From Streptomyces antarcticus (GTDB lineage Bacteria > Actinomycetota > Actinomycetes > Streptomycetales > Streptomycetaceae), in NCBI RefSeq assembly GCF_026627255.1, contig NZ_JAPNLM010000017.1:124001-188000 (forward strand): DNA of 64,000 nucleotides, read 5' to 3'. The notes beneath the pieces were generated by a model, which searched no databases, was not told the origin of the DNA, and worked only from the letters and a program-made list of their open reading frames with translations. Shown in pieces: positions 41,712 through 50,945 of this stretch (positions are counted from its first letter, which is position 1; every line of letters starts with the position of its first letter). The position numbers were made by a program, and so were the translations under genes.

Positions 41712-44700
41712 ATGTACGAGCTGTCCCGGATCCGCCTCTACTCCATCGGGCCCGCCGGCGCGCGCTACGCCGACACCGTGCTCGACCTGCGCGGAGTCGG
41801 CCAGCCGGTGCCCCACCCGGCTCCCGCCCAGGCGGAGTTCTTCGAAGAGGAGCCCACCGGCCCGCCGCGCCGCCCCGCGCCCGCCGGCGTGCTCTTCCTG
41901 GAGAACGGCGGCGGCAAGTCCGTCCTCCTCAAGCTGATCTTCTCGGTGATGCTCCCCGGCCACCGCAACACCCTCGGCGGCGCCAGCTCCGGCGTACTGC
42001 GCAAGTTCCTCCTCGCCGACGACTGCGGGCACGTGGCCCTGGAGTGGCAGCACACCCAGACCGGCGAGTGCGTCGTCGTCGGCAAGGTCAGCGAGTGGCG
42101 TGGACGCCAGGTCTCCAACGACCCCCGCAAGTTCGCCGAGGCCTGGTACTCCTTCCGCCCCGGACCGGGCCTCAGCCTCGACAACCTCCCGGTCGCCGAG
42201 GCCACCTCCGTACGCCCGCCCGTCGAGGGCGTCTCCGGAGCCCAGGGCCGCCGCCGCACCATGAAGGGCTTCCGCGACGCCCTCACCGAGGCCGGCAAGG
42301 CCTACCCGCACCTCGAGGTCTGCTTCGAGGAGATCCACGACCGCTGGAACGAGCACCTCACCGACCTCGGCCTCGACCCCGAACTCTTCCGCTACCAGCG
42401 CGAGATGAACGCCGACGAGGGCGAGGCCGCAGGCCTCTTCGCGGTCAAGAAAGACTCCGACTTCACCGACCTGCTGCTGCGCGCCGTCACCGATACCCGC
42501 GACACGGACGGCCTCGCCGACCTCGTCCACGGCTTCGGCAACAAGCTGGGCCGCCGCGCCGAACTCATGGCCGAACGCGACTTCACCGCAGGCTCCGTGG
42601 ACCTGCTCACCCGCATCGTCGAGGCCGCCGGGACCCGCTCCCGGCAGCGCGACGTCCACGCGGGCGCCGAACGCCGTACGCGCACCCTCGCCCGGCGGCT
42701 GTCCGCCCGCGCCGGCGAGGAGCGCGGCCGCGCCGCCGACCTCGCCCAGCGGGTCACCGGCGCCGCCCACGAGGTCACCGCCGCCGAATCGGCCCGCGCC
42801 CGAAGCGCCGCCGTCTCCGCCGAACTCGCCTACCGGCACGCCTCGCTGGCGCTGGCCGTCGCCGACAAGGCCGCCGCCGCCCAGCGCCGCGAACTCATGG
42901 AGGCCCGGACCCTGCACGCCGCCTGGCAGGCCGCCGAGAACGTCCTGCGCCACCGCGCGGCCGCCGACCGCTCCGCCCGCGTCGCGTCCGCGATCCTCGA
43001 GGCCGAGCGCGACGCCGCCCCCGCGCTCGCCGCCCGGGCCACCGCCGCCGGCGAACTCGTACGGGCCCTGCACACGGCCGCCGAGCACGGCGAAAGCCTC
43101 GCCAACGAGGAGGAGGAGCGCTCCGCCGAGCTCCAGGCCACCGGCGAGGCCGCCCACCGCGACGCCACCGCCTCCGCCACCGCCGCCCAGCGCGCCCGCA
43201 GCGAGGCCGAACACCTGCGGGCCCGCCTGGGCGAGGTCCAGGAGGAGACCGCCGAGGCGGTGCGCGCCGGCTGGCTCGACGACACCGCCCCCGACGCCGA
43301 CCCGGCCCGCGCCGCCCTGGCCGCTACCGACGCCGAGAAGTCCGCGGTGGCCGCCTGGGACGAAGCCCGCGAGGCCGCCCGTACCGCGTCCGAAGCCGCC
43401 CGCGACGCCGCCGCCGTCGAATCCCGCGCCGAGCTGACCGCCGCCCGCGCCGCCGACGCCGCCGACGCCGCCGAGAGCGCCCACGCGGCGGAGCACCGCA
43501 CGGCCGCCGCCCTCGCCGAAGCCCCCCGCCTGGCCGACCTCCTGGGCCTCCCCTCGTCCGCCGGCCCGGCCGCCGACGCCGCCGCCGGCACCGCGGTGCC
43601 CGGCCCGCGCGCCGGGGCCGACGCCGGCCCGTCCGCCGCCCCCGGGCAGCGCGGCACCGCCGCACCCGGTACGGACCACCGTGGCCCGGCGGGCACCGCC
43701 GCAGCCGCGGCCGCTTCCCGTACGGCAGCGGCCAACGCCGAGGCCGGCCTCACCGCCGAGGACCTCGACCGCAACGCCGACGACCTGCGCGAACTGCTGA
43801 CCGGCGCTGTCGCCTCCGCCGAACGCCAGCTGTTCGACCTGCGCACGGCCGCCGCCGACGACTCCCGCATCCTCGGCGCCCTCGGCGACGGCGGGCTGCT
43901 GCCGCCCGGCCCCGACGTCCTCGCCACCGTCGAACACCTCGGCGAACACGGCATCCCCGCCCTCCCCGGCTGGCGCTACCTCGCCCAGTCCGTCGACCCC
44001 GTCGACCACGCCGCCGTCCTCGCCGCCCGCCCCGAGCTCGTCGACGGCGTCGTCATCACCGACCCCGACACGCACAGCCGCGCCCGCGAGGTCCTCTCCC
44101 AGGCGGCCCTGCTGCCCCGCTCCGCCGTCGCCGTCGGCACGGCCGCCGCCCTGCTGGCCCCAGTGCCCCCGGCCGGCGACTCCGACACGGCCGTCTTCCT
44201 CGTACCGCCGAATCCGGCCATGCACGACGAACACGCCGCCGACGAGGAGCGCCAGGCGCTGCGCACCCGCGCCACCGCCCGCGACACCGAGATCCGCGAC
44301 CTCGCCGCCCGCCTCTCCGGGGACCGCGAGCTCGCCGCCCGCCTGAACTCCTGGCGCACCGGCTGCCCGCCCGGGCGCCTCGCCGAACTCGCCCGGCAGG
44401 CCGAGGCCGCCCGGGCGTTCGCCGAGGAGACCGACGCCGAGCTGGCGGAGGCCCGTACCGTACGCGCCGAGGCCGACGAGGCCGCCGCCGACGCCACCCG
44501 CGTACGGGACGAGCGCCAGGACGCCGCCCAGCGCGCCCGCCGCGTCGCCGACGCCCTGGCCGGCCTCGCCTACCGGCTGCGCGAGCGGGCCGGCTGGCAG
44601 GCCAGGGTCCGCGAACTCGCCGACGAGGCAGCCGAGTCCGAGGCGCGCGCCGAAGCCTGCCTCGACCGCGCCCGCGCCGCCGACGAGGACCGCCGAGCCA

Positions 44701-46457
44701 CCCAGCGCGCCGCCGACGACGCCCGCCGCACCGCCCGCGCGCTACGGGCCGAACGGGCCGAGATCGCCGGCGCCCCCGACCCCCTCCCGCAGGACGACGG
44801 CACGCCCAAGGCGCCCCTGCCCGACCTCCGCGAGGCCTACCGGGCCGCCTCCCAGCTCTACGAGAAGGTCGGCGTCGGCGCCGACCTGCGCGCCGAGCAG
44901 GCCCGCGCCGAGAGCGACGAGAGCGCCGCCCTCGCCGAACTCGACCGGCTCACCAACAAGGTCCGCACCCGCGCCGCCCAGCTCCTCGAAGGAACCGACG
45001 GCGCCGACGGCCCCTCCCGACAGGCCGCCGCCGCGCGCGCCGAATCCCTCGTACAGATGCTGGAGACCCGCGCGTCCGCCGCGAGTGAGCAGCTCGGCCG
45101 GCTGCGCGGCGAGGCCGAGCGGCACGCCCCCGCCGAGGGCGAGGCCCACACGGAACTGGCCGAGGAACTGATCCCCTCGGACGTCGAGCAGGCGCAGGCC
45201 CTGCTGCGCACGGCCACCGCCCAGCTCGCCGCCCACACCGCCGCCGTGGAGGGCGCCCGCTCCGCCCACGCCGACCTGCTGCGCTCCCACCGCACCGCCG
45301 AGGACGGTGCCGGGGGCTTCGAGGAGACCGCGGCCCTGCTGCGGGACCTCCTGCGCGACCACACCCACCCGGACGACGACCAAGAGCCCGTACCCCACCG
45401 CGGCACCCTGGAGGAGGCCCGCCAGTCGGCGACGGAGGCCCGCCGTTCGCTGCGCGGATGCGCGGCCGACCTCTCGGCCGCCGAGTCCGCCGTACGGGAG
45501 GCGAGCGACATCCTCGTCCGCCACGCCAACGCCACCCGCTACGAGCAGGTACGCACCCCCGCGCGCCAGCAGATCCGCGAACTGCCCGCCTCCGCCCTGC
45601 CCGAGCATGCGGCGGCCTGGGCCACGGCCTTCGCGCCCCGGCTGCGCGTGCTCACCGACGAGCTCGCCCAGCTGGAGCGCAACCGGGACAGCATCGTCGA
45701 CCGGCTGCGCGGCCTGGTCGAATCGGCCCTGGCCACCCTCCGCTCCGCCCAGCGGCTCTCCCAGCTCCCCGAGGGCCTGGGGGAGTGGTCGGGCCAGGAG
45801 TTCCTGCGCATCCGCTTCGAGGAGCCAGACCAGGCCACCCTCAGCGAACGACTCGGCGAGGTCATCGACGAGGCCACCCGCGCGGCCGTGAGGAAGAACA
45901 GCACCGCATCCTTCGGCGAGGGCCGTCGCGACGGCATGTCGCTGCTGCTGCGGGGCGTACAGGCGGCGCTGGAGCCCAAGGGGATCTCCGTCGAGATCCT
46001 CAAGCCGGACGCGGTGCTGCGCGCCGAGCGGGTGCCGGTCGGCCAGATGGGCGACGTCTTCTCCGGCGGCCAGCTGCTGACCGCGGCCATCGCGCTGTAC
46101 TGCACCATGGCCGCGCTGCGCAGCAACGACCGCGGCCGGGACAAGCACCGCCACGCGGGCACCCTGTTCCTCGACAACCCGATCGGGCGCGCGAACGCCA
46201 CGTACCTGCTGGAGCTCCAGCGGGCCGTCTCGGATGCGCTCGGCGTCCAGCTGCTGTACACCACCGGACTGTTCGACACCACGGCGCTCGCCGAATTCCC
46301 GCTGGTCATCCGCCTGCGCAACGATGCGGACCTGCGGGCGGGCCTGAAGTACATCAGCGTTGAGGAACACCTCCGCCCGGGCCTGCCGCAGCAGTCGCCG
46401 GACGGGGAGGCCGTCCACGGGGAGATCACGGCCACGCGCATGTTCCGGCGCGGCTGA
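41712..46457 (+). CDS. Large SMC/MukB-like coiled-coil ATPase
   Basis: A 1581-residue protein. N-terminal ATPase head: VLFLENGGGKSVLLKL (about 58-73, Walker A with GGGKS). Long Ala/Glu/Arg-rich coiled-coil arms run at about 290-700 and 840-1390, with a central globular part (about 715-840; ILGALGDGGLLPPG, RPELVDGVVITDP) placed like an SMC/MukB hinge. C-terminal head: signature FSGGQLLTAAIALY (about 1447-1460) and Walker B GTLFLDNPIGRANATY (about 1481-1496). The usual catalytic Glu after Asp is Asn here (DN, not DE), and the signature lacks the usual E. The stop is followed by a 71-bp repeat region, not a nuclease gene. Confidence 0.75.
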   Translation: MYELSRIRLYSIGPAGARYADTVLDLRGVGQPVPHPAPAQAEFFEEEPTGPPRRPAPAGVLFLENGGGKSVLLKLIFSVMLPGHRNTLGGASSGVLRKFLLADDCGHVALEWQHTQTGECVVVGKVSEWRGRQVSNDPRKFAEAWYSFRPGPGLSLDNLPVAEATSVRPPVEGVSGAQGRRRTMKGFRDALTEAGKAYPHLEVCFEEIHDRWNEHLTDLGLDPELFRYQREMNADEGEAAGLFAVKKDSDFTDLLLRAVTDTRDTDGLADLVHGFGNKLGRRAELMAERDFTAGSVDLLTRIVEAAGTRSRQRDVHAGAERRTRTLARRLSARAGEERGRAADLAQRVTGAAHEVTAAESARARSAAVSAELAYRHASLALAVADKAAAAQRRELMEARTLHAAWQAAENVLRHRAAADRSARVASAILEAERDAAPALAARATAAGELVRALHTAAEHGESLANEEEERSAELQATGEAAHRDATASATAAQRARSEAEHLRARLGEVQEETAEAVRAGWLDDTAPDADPARAALAATDAEKSAVAAWDEAREAARTASEAARDAAAVESRAELTAARAADAADAAESAHAAEHRTAAALAEAPRLADLLGLPSSAGPAADAAAGTAVPGPRAGADAGPSAAPGQRGTAAPGTDHRGPAGTAAAAAASRTAAANAEAGLTAEDLDRNADDLRELLTGAVASAERQLFDLRTAAADDSRILGALGDGGLLPPGPDVLATVEHLGEHGIPALPGWRYLAQSVDPVDHAAVLAARPELVDGVVITDPDTHSRAREVLSQAALLPRSAVAVGTAAALLAPVPPAGDSDTAVFLVPPNPAMHDEHAADEERQALRTRATARDTEIRDLAARLSGDRELAARLNSWRTGCPPGRLAELARQAEAARAFAEETDAELAEARTVRAEADEAAADATRVRDERQDAAQRARRVADALAGLAYRLRERAGWQARVRELADEAAESEARAEACLDRARAADEDRRATQRAADDARRTARALRAERAEIAGAPDPLPQDDGTPKAPLPDLREAYRAASQLYEKVGVGADLRAEQARAESDESAALAELDRLTNKVRTRAAQLLEGTDGADGPSRQAAAARAESLVQMLETRASAASEQLGRLRGEAERHAPAEGEAHTELAEELIPSDVEQAQALLRTATAQLAAHTAAVEGARSAHADLLRSHRTAEDGAGGFEETAALLRDLLRDHTHPDDDQEPVPHRGTLEEARQSATEARRSLRGCAADLSAAESAVREASDILVRHANATRYEQVRTPARQQIRELPASALPEHAAAWATAFAPRLRVLTDELAQLERNRDSIVDRLRGLVESALATLRSAQRLSQLPEGLGEWSGQEFLRIRFEEPDQATLSERLGEVIDEATRAAVRKNSTASFGEGRRDGMSLLLRGVQAALEPKGISVEILKPDAVLRAERVPVGQMGDVFSGGQLLTAAIALYCTMAALRSNDRGRDKHRHAGTLFLDNPIGRANATYLLELQRAVSDALGVQLLYTTGLFDTTALAEFPLVIRLRNDADLRAGLKYISVEEHLRPGLPQQSPDGEAVHGEITATRMFRRG

Positions 46458-46498
46458 GCCCCGGCCGGCCCCCTTTCGAGGCGGTGCCCCGCTCCCCT

Positions 46499-46641
46499 AC
46501 GCGGTGCTCGCACCGTTCGGCGCCGGGGGCGCCTCACGGGCTTCGCCCCGCTGCGCCGGGCTTCTTTTCGACGCGGTGCTCGCACCGTTCGGCGCCGGGG
46601 CGCCTCACGGGCTTCGTCCCGCTGCGCCGGACTCCGTCCGG
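46499..46641. repeat. Two tandem copies of a ~71-bp unit
   Basis: The unit starting ACGCGGTGCTCGCACCGTTC at 46499 recurs at 46571. The copies are almost identical over ~63 bases, then diverge at the end (GGGCTTCTTTTCG versus GGACTCCGTCC). One copy has five Gs and the other four in GCCGGGG(G)CGCC. Confidence 0.9.
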
Positions 46642-46756
46642 CGGAGACGGGGGCTCGGGGGCGGGCCGGTGCCCGCCGGGCTCGCAGGGCCCCGGCTCCC
46701 GGCCTCGGGTGCCCGCCGGGCCGGAGGCCTGCGCCCCGGGGTGTACCGGGCCCGCC

Positions 46757-46772
46757 GGCCGGAGGACCGGCC
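46757..46772. terminator. Short GC hairpin next to the minus-strand stop
   Basis: GGCCGG (46757-46762), loop AGGA, CCGGCC (46767-46772), then TTCTAG. It is 2 bases from the stop of the minus-strand membrane gene and may end transcripts from the SMC-like operon. Confidence 0.5.
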
Positions 46773-46774
46773 TT

Positions 46775-47212
46775 CTAGCGGCGGCCGAACGCCGTCAGGG
46801 GGCCGTCCTCCCGGGACACGCGGCCCGGGCCCGGCTCGCGCGCCACCGCCCGCTCGGCCCTGCGGGCCTCCCGGCGGCGCCGCCGTGCCGTGCTGCTGGG
46901 CTCCGACACGACCCCGTACCGCTGGTTCCACATCTGCCGGGTGATCCACACGTCCAGTACGCCCCACGTGGCCACGATGGTCCCCGCTATCGCGCACAGC
47001 GCCATCGGGAAGGCCAGCCAGGAGGCGGTCAGCGTGAGGAAGAAGGCGACCGTCGCCAGGGTCAGCGTCACGGCCACGATCAACACCGCCCGCACCGCCG
47101 ACGTCCGCACCGGATCCGGCATCCGGGGCTTGCGGGCCGGCTCCTCCACCCACAGTCCGCGCGCCCGGACCTCCGCGCCGCCTCCGACGGCTCTCTCCTC
47201 GTACCTGCTCAT
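46775..47212 (-). CDS. Small membrane protein of unknown function
   Basis: A 145-residue protein from ATG 47212 (MSRYEERAVGGGAEVRARGL). It has two adjacent transmembrane helices (VRAVLIVAVTLTLATVAFFL and SWLAFPMALCAIAGTIVATW, about 45-92) and a strongly basic C-terminus (ARRRRREARRAERAVA). GGGGAG lies 9-12 bases before the start. No family recognised. Convergent with the SMC-like operon and divergent from cvnA. Confidence 0.7.
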   Translation of the reverse strand: MSRYEERAVGGGAEVRARGLWVEEPARKPRMPDPVRTSAVRAVLIVAVTLTLATVAFFLTLTASWLAFPMALCAIAGTIVATWGVLDVWITRQMWNQRYGVVSEPSSTARRRRREARRAERAVAREPGPGRVSREDGPLTAFGRR

Positions 47213-47597
47213 GGTCCGCTCACTCCCCACCACGCGGTCCGCCATGCCTGCTTCACCACGTCTACCCCAACGTGTCCGCTCGAACAGGAAGACGTCCGGC
47301 GCGATCGAGAGATTCCCGCATCGCGGACACCCCACGGCCCCCTCGATTGCGGAACGAACAATTCCAGCCATCCATCCGATTGCGGGGACTGACGCCCCAC
47401 CAGGTGTCATCTGCCGCATATCGCACCACTCTTGACCGGAGGTATCGGACAACTCGTGATCTTCATCCAGAGGTCAGGCCGAAAACGTCCGGACACGCCT
47501 TCGATGCTGTTGCTCGGCAGTAGTAGGCTCACGCCGTTTAAATGACGGAACACCGACTCCCCGTAACGGGGTTGAGCTGGGGGAGGCTGGGGAGGCC
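47213..47597. other. Divergent intergenic region with the cvn promoter
   Basis: 385 bases. On the plus strand TAGGCT (47526-47531) is a likely -10 with TTCGAT about 18 bases upstream as a weak -35. The leader then contains CCCCGTAACGGGG (about 47563-47575), a small hairpin, before the G-rich ribosome site of cvnA. No gene is convincing on either strand. Confidence 0.45.
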
Positions 47598-50501
47598 ATG
47601 CGCTTTCGCGGGAAATCCATCCGCCGGAAGATCGTGGCGTTGCTCCTTGTGCCGCTCGTCTCCCTGACAGCCCTCTGGGGCTTCGCGACGGTCATCACCG
47701 GCCGTCAGGCCGTCCAGCTGCTCGACGTCGCGTACGTCATCGACAAGGTGGGCTACCCCATCGAGGACGTCGTCCGCGCCGTCCAGAAGGAGCGCCGCCA
47801 GACCCTCGTCGTGATCGGCGACCCCCGCGCCTCCACGGCCACGGCCGAGCTCGCCAAGCGCCGGGCCGCGACCGACGAGGTGATCGACGAGATCAGGGCG
47901 AGCGCCCGCGACCCCGAGGTCACCGACGAGCTGAGCGCCCAGAACGCCCAGCGCCTGCGCTCGATCCTCGCCGCGTTCCACGGCATCGAGGGGATCCGCC
48001 GCTCCATCGACCAGAACACCCTCGACACCGGCCAGGCCCTGGAGTTCTACAGCCGTCTCGTCGACCCCTGCTACGAGTTCCTGATGAACCTCCACGCGCT
48101 GGAGAACGTCGAGATGGACAGGCAGGGCCGCGCCCTCGTCGGCATCACCCGGGCCCGCGAGGCGCTCTCCCGCGAGGACGCCCTCGTCGCCTCCGCCTTC
48201 GCCGCCCGCAGCGTCAACGCCGCCGACGTGCGCCGCGTCTCCGACCTCGCCGCCCACCGCACCCTGCTCTACGACTTCAACCTCGCGATCCTCCCGCCCG
48301 CCGACCGGGAGCGCTTCGAGAGGTACTGGGCCGGCACCGACTCCAAGGTGCTGCGCGACGCGGAGGAACGGTTCCTCAACGCCGGCGCGGTCAAGAACCC
48401 CCGCAGCAGCACCGCCGCCCAGTGGGACGCCGCCGCCACCAAGGTCCTCGACGACCTCGCCATCATGGGCACCGAGGCCGGGGACCGCTACCAGAAGCGC
48501 GTCGAGCCCGTCGCCATGGACGTCCTGGTCCAGGCCGCCGTCGCCGGCATCCTCGGCTTCATCGCGCTGATCGTGTCCCTGGTCCTGTCCGTGCGCATCG
48601 GCCGCGAGCTGATCCGCGACCTGTCCCGGCTCCGCAAGGACGCCCACGAGGCCTCCGGCGTCCGCCTGCCCGGCGTCATGCGCCGCCTCGCCGCCGGCGA
48701 ACACGTGGACGTGGAGACCGAGGCACCCCGGCTGGAGTACGAGAAGGACGAGGTCGGCCAGGTCGGCCAGGCCCTCAACACCCTCCAGCGCGCCGCAGTC
48801 GAGGCCGCGGTCAAGCAGGCCGAGCTGCGCCGCGGCGTCTCCGAGGTGTTCGTCAACCTGGCCCGCCGCAATCAGGTGCTCCTGCACCGCCAGCTGACCC
48901 TCCTCGACACCATGGAGCGCCGCACCGAGGACACCGAGGAGCTCGCCGACCTCTTCCGCCTCGACCACATGACCACCCGCATGCGCCGCCACGCGGAGGG
49001 CCTGGTGATCCTCTCCGGCGCCGCGCCCTCCCGCCAGTGGCGCAAGCCCGTCCAGCTGATGGACGTGGTACGGGCCGCAGTCGCCGAGGTCGAGGACTAC
49101 GAGCGCATCGAGGTGCGCCGGCTCCCGCGCCTGGGCATCGCCGGGCCCGCCGTCGCGGACGTGACCCACCTCGTCGCCGAACTCCTGGAGAACGCCACCG
49201 TGTTCTCCCCGCCGCACACCGCGGTCCAGGTCCACGGCGAACGCGTGGCCAACGGCTTCACCCTGGAGATCCACGACCGCGGCCTCGGCATGAACCCGGA
49301 CGCGCTCCTCGACGCGAACCTCCGGCTCGCCGAGACCCCCGAGTTCGAGCTGTCCGACACCGACCGCCTCGGCCTGTTCGTCGTCAGCCGCCTGGCGCAG
49401 CGCCACGCCGTCAAGGTCGTCCTCCAGCCCAGCCCGTACGGGGGCACCACCGCGGTGGTGTTCCTCCCCGTGGCCCTGCTGACCGAGGCCCCCGACACCA
49501 ACGGCACGGGCATCCGGCTGAACGCCGGGGTCGGCGCCGGCATGGCCGGGAAGCCGGGCAAACCGGGCAGGCCCGGCGCGATCCCGTCCGAGCGCAACGC
49601 GCCCGCCGTGGGACGGGCGCCCTCCGGCCGCGCCCTGCCGCCCGCCGAACTGCGCGGCCCCGTCGAGCTGGAGGCGCCGATCGGCCTCGACGACCCCGCC
49701 GTCGTGGACGGCACCACCACCGGGATCACCGGCCTCGCCGGCGTGGGCGGCCGCCCGGCCATGGCCACGCTGGACGACGAGACCCCGCCGAACGGCCTCC
49801 CGCGCAGCGCCCTGCTCGGCCTGCGTCCGGCCGAACGCCCGCCCACGGGCCGGCCCGCGGACCGGCCCACCGACCGGCACCCGGACCGATCCGCGGACCG
49901 GCCCACCGCGGACCGGCCCACCGAGTCCCGGCACCGCGAGCGCCACCCCGACCGGCGGCCCGACCGGGTCGGCGGCCCCCGCAAGGGCGAGCGCGAGCCG
50001 CTCGCCCCCACGGGTCCGGTCCGCCTCGACGGCGCCCGCCCGGACGTCTCCCGCCCGGACGGCCCGCGCGGCGGCCAGGGGTCGGTGCCGCTGCCGCGCC
50101 GCCGCCCCGCCCCGACGCTGGTCGCGGACCACGGCCGCCGCGTCGAGCCCCGTCCGGTCTCCCCGGTCTCCCCGGTCTCCCCGGTCCCGCAGTCCGCCGC
50201 CGCCGACGGGACCGGCGCCCCCGCACCCGCCCCGGGCGGCGGCGGGCTGCTGCCCCGCCGGGTCCGCCAGGCCAGCCTGGCCCCGCAGCTGAAGAACTCC
50301 CGCGCGGCCGCCCCCGCCCAGGACGCCGCCGACGCCGTCGCGGACGACCGGGACGCGGAGGACGTACGTACGCGCATGTCCGCGCTCCAGCGCGGCTGGA
50401 CCGCGGGCCGCGACCAGCAGGCACGGACGCAGTCCGAGACCGGGGCAGGCACCTCCGCCGCCACCGGTCCCGCGAACGAGAACGAAGGGGACGGTCGATG
50501 A
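47598..50501 (+). CDS. cvnA: Conservon sensor kinase-like protein with NIT domain
   Basis: A 967-residue protein. TM1 about 12-34 (IVALLLVPLVSLTALWGFAT), an extracytoplasmic nitrate/nitrite-sensing NIT-type domain (about 45-300, KERRQTLVVIGDP), TM2 (about 312-333), HAMP-like (RIGRELIRDLSRLRKDA), a dimer-type helix region LARRNQVLLHRQLTLLDTME, and a HATPase with N-box HLVAELLENATVFSPP and G-box IHDRGLGMNPD. No phospho-accepting His motif of classical type (H-box HE) is obvious. The last ~330 residues are a disordered Pro/Arg/Gly tail with repeats (VSPVSPVSPV). First gene of cvnABCD. Confidence 0.9.
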   Translation: MRFRGKSIRRKIVALLLVPLVSLTALWGFATVITGRQAVQLLDVAYVIDKVGYPIEDVVRAVQKERRQTLVVIGDPRASTATAELAKRRAATDEVIDEIRASARDPEVTDELSAQNAQRLRSILAAFHGIEGIRRSIDQNTLDTGQALEFYSRLVDPCYEFLMNLHALENVEMDRQGRALVGITRAREALSREDALVASAFAARSVNAADVRRVSDLAAHRTLLYDFNLAILPPADRERFERYWAGTDSKVLRDAEERFLNAGAVKNPRSSTAAQWDAAATKVLDDLAIMGTEAGDRYQKRVEPVAMDVLVQAAVAGILGFIALIVSLVLSVRIGRELIRDLSRLRKDAHEASGVRLPGVMRRLAAGEHVDVETEAPRLEYEKDEVGQVGQALNTLQRAAVEAAVKQAELRRGVSEVFVNLARRNQVLLHRQLTLLDTMERRTEDTEELADLFRLDHMTTRMRRHAEGLVILSGAAPSRQWRKPVQLMDVVRAAVAEVEDYERIEVRRLPRLGIAGPAVADVTHLVAELLENATVFSPPHTAVQVHGERVANGFTLEIHDRGLGMNPDALLDANLRLAETPEFELSDTDRLGLFVVSRLAQRHAVKVVLQPSPYGGTTAVVFLPVALLTEAPDTNGTGIRLNAGVGAGMAGKPGKPGRPGAIPSERNAPAVGRAPSGRALPPAELRGPVELEAPIGLDDPAVVDGTTTGITGLAGVGGRPAMATLDDETPPNGLPRSALLGLRPAERPPTGRPADRPTDRHPDRSADRPTADRPTESRHRERHPDRRPDRVGGPRKGEREPLAPTGPVRLDGARPDVSRPDGPRGGQGSVPLPRRRPAPTLVADHGRRVEPRPVSPVSPVSPVPQSAAADGTGAPAPAPGGGGLLPRRVRQASLAPQLKNSRAAAPAQDAADAVADDRDAEDVRTRMSALQRGWTAGRDQQARTQSETGAGTSAATGPANENEGDGR

Positions 50502-50935
50502 CCGCACCGCAGACCGGAAACGACAGCAGGAGCCGCGGCTCCGGCCCGCTCAACTGGCTCCTCGACGAGCTCGTCGACAAGGTCGGCTCCATCCGCAAGG
50601 CGGTCGTCCTCTCCGGCGACGGCCTGCCCACCGGCACCTCCCGGGACCTGACCCGCGAGGACAGCGAGCACCTGGCGGCGGTGGCCTCCGGATTCCACAG
50701 CCTGGCCAAGGGCGTCGGCCGGCACTTCGAGTCCGGCAGGGTCCGCCAGACCGTCGTCGAGCTGGACGAGGCCTTCCTCTTCGTGATGGCGGCCGGCGAC
50801 GGCAGCTGCCTGGCCGTGCTCGCGGACGCCGAGTCCGACGTCGGGCAGGTCGCGTACGAGATGACGCTCATGGTCAAGCGAGTGGGCGACCACCTGGCGA
50901 CCGCCCCGCGCACCGGGCTGCCAGCCGGAGGGTGA
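50498..50935 (+). CDS. cvnB: Conservon roadblock/LC7 protein
   Basis: A 145-residue Roadblock/LC7-fold protein (LNWLLDELVDKVGSIRKAVV, LSGDGLPTGTSRDL, ASGFHSLAKGVGRHF, FLFVMAAGDGSCLAVLA). It starts with an ATGA overlap at the cvnA stop. In conservons this protein works with CvnD and CvnA, probably as a regulatory partner of the GTPase. Confidence 0.92.
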   Translation: MTAPQTGNDSRSRGSGPLNWLLDELVDKVGSIRKAVVLSGDGLPTGTSRDLTREDSEHLAAVASGFHSLAKGVGRHFESGRVRQTVVELDEAFLFVMAAGDGSCLAVLADAESDVGQVAYEMTLMVKRVGDHLATAPRTGLPAGG

Positions 50936-50945
50936 GACGTACGGC

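Larger units (their letters stand above)
46458..46774. other. Spacer between convergent genes, with repeats and terminator
   Basis: 317 GC-rich bases after the SMC-like gene. They hold the 71/72-bp direct repeat (46499-46641) and the GGCCGG-AGGA-CCGGCC hairpin (46757-46772). No gene is supported. Confidence 0.6.

Noticed and set aside
41556..44234. A very long minus-strand open frame, Gly/Val/Ala-rich
   Set aside because: Antisense to the SMC-like ATPase, with composition of a GC shadow frame; the plus-strand protein has clear ATPase motifs.
46458..47597. A JetD/MksG-type nuclease gene to complete the SMC-like system
   Set aside because: The only gene here is a two-helix membrane protein on the other strand; no TOPRIM-like motif is seen.
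47538..50507. A 989-codon minus-strand open frame
   Set aside because: Antisense to cvnA, which has domain motifs and coupled downstream genes.
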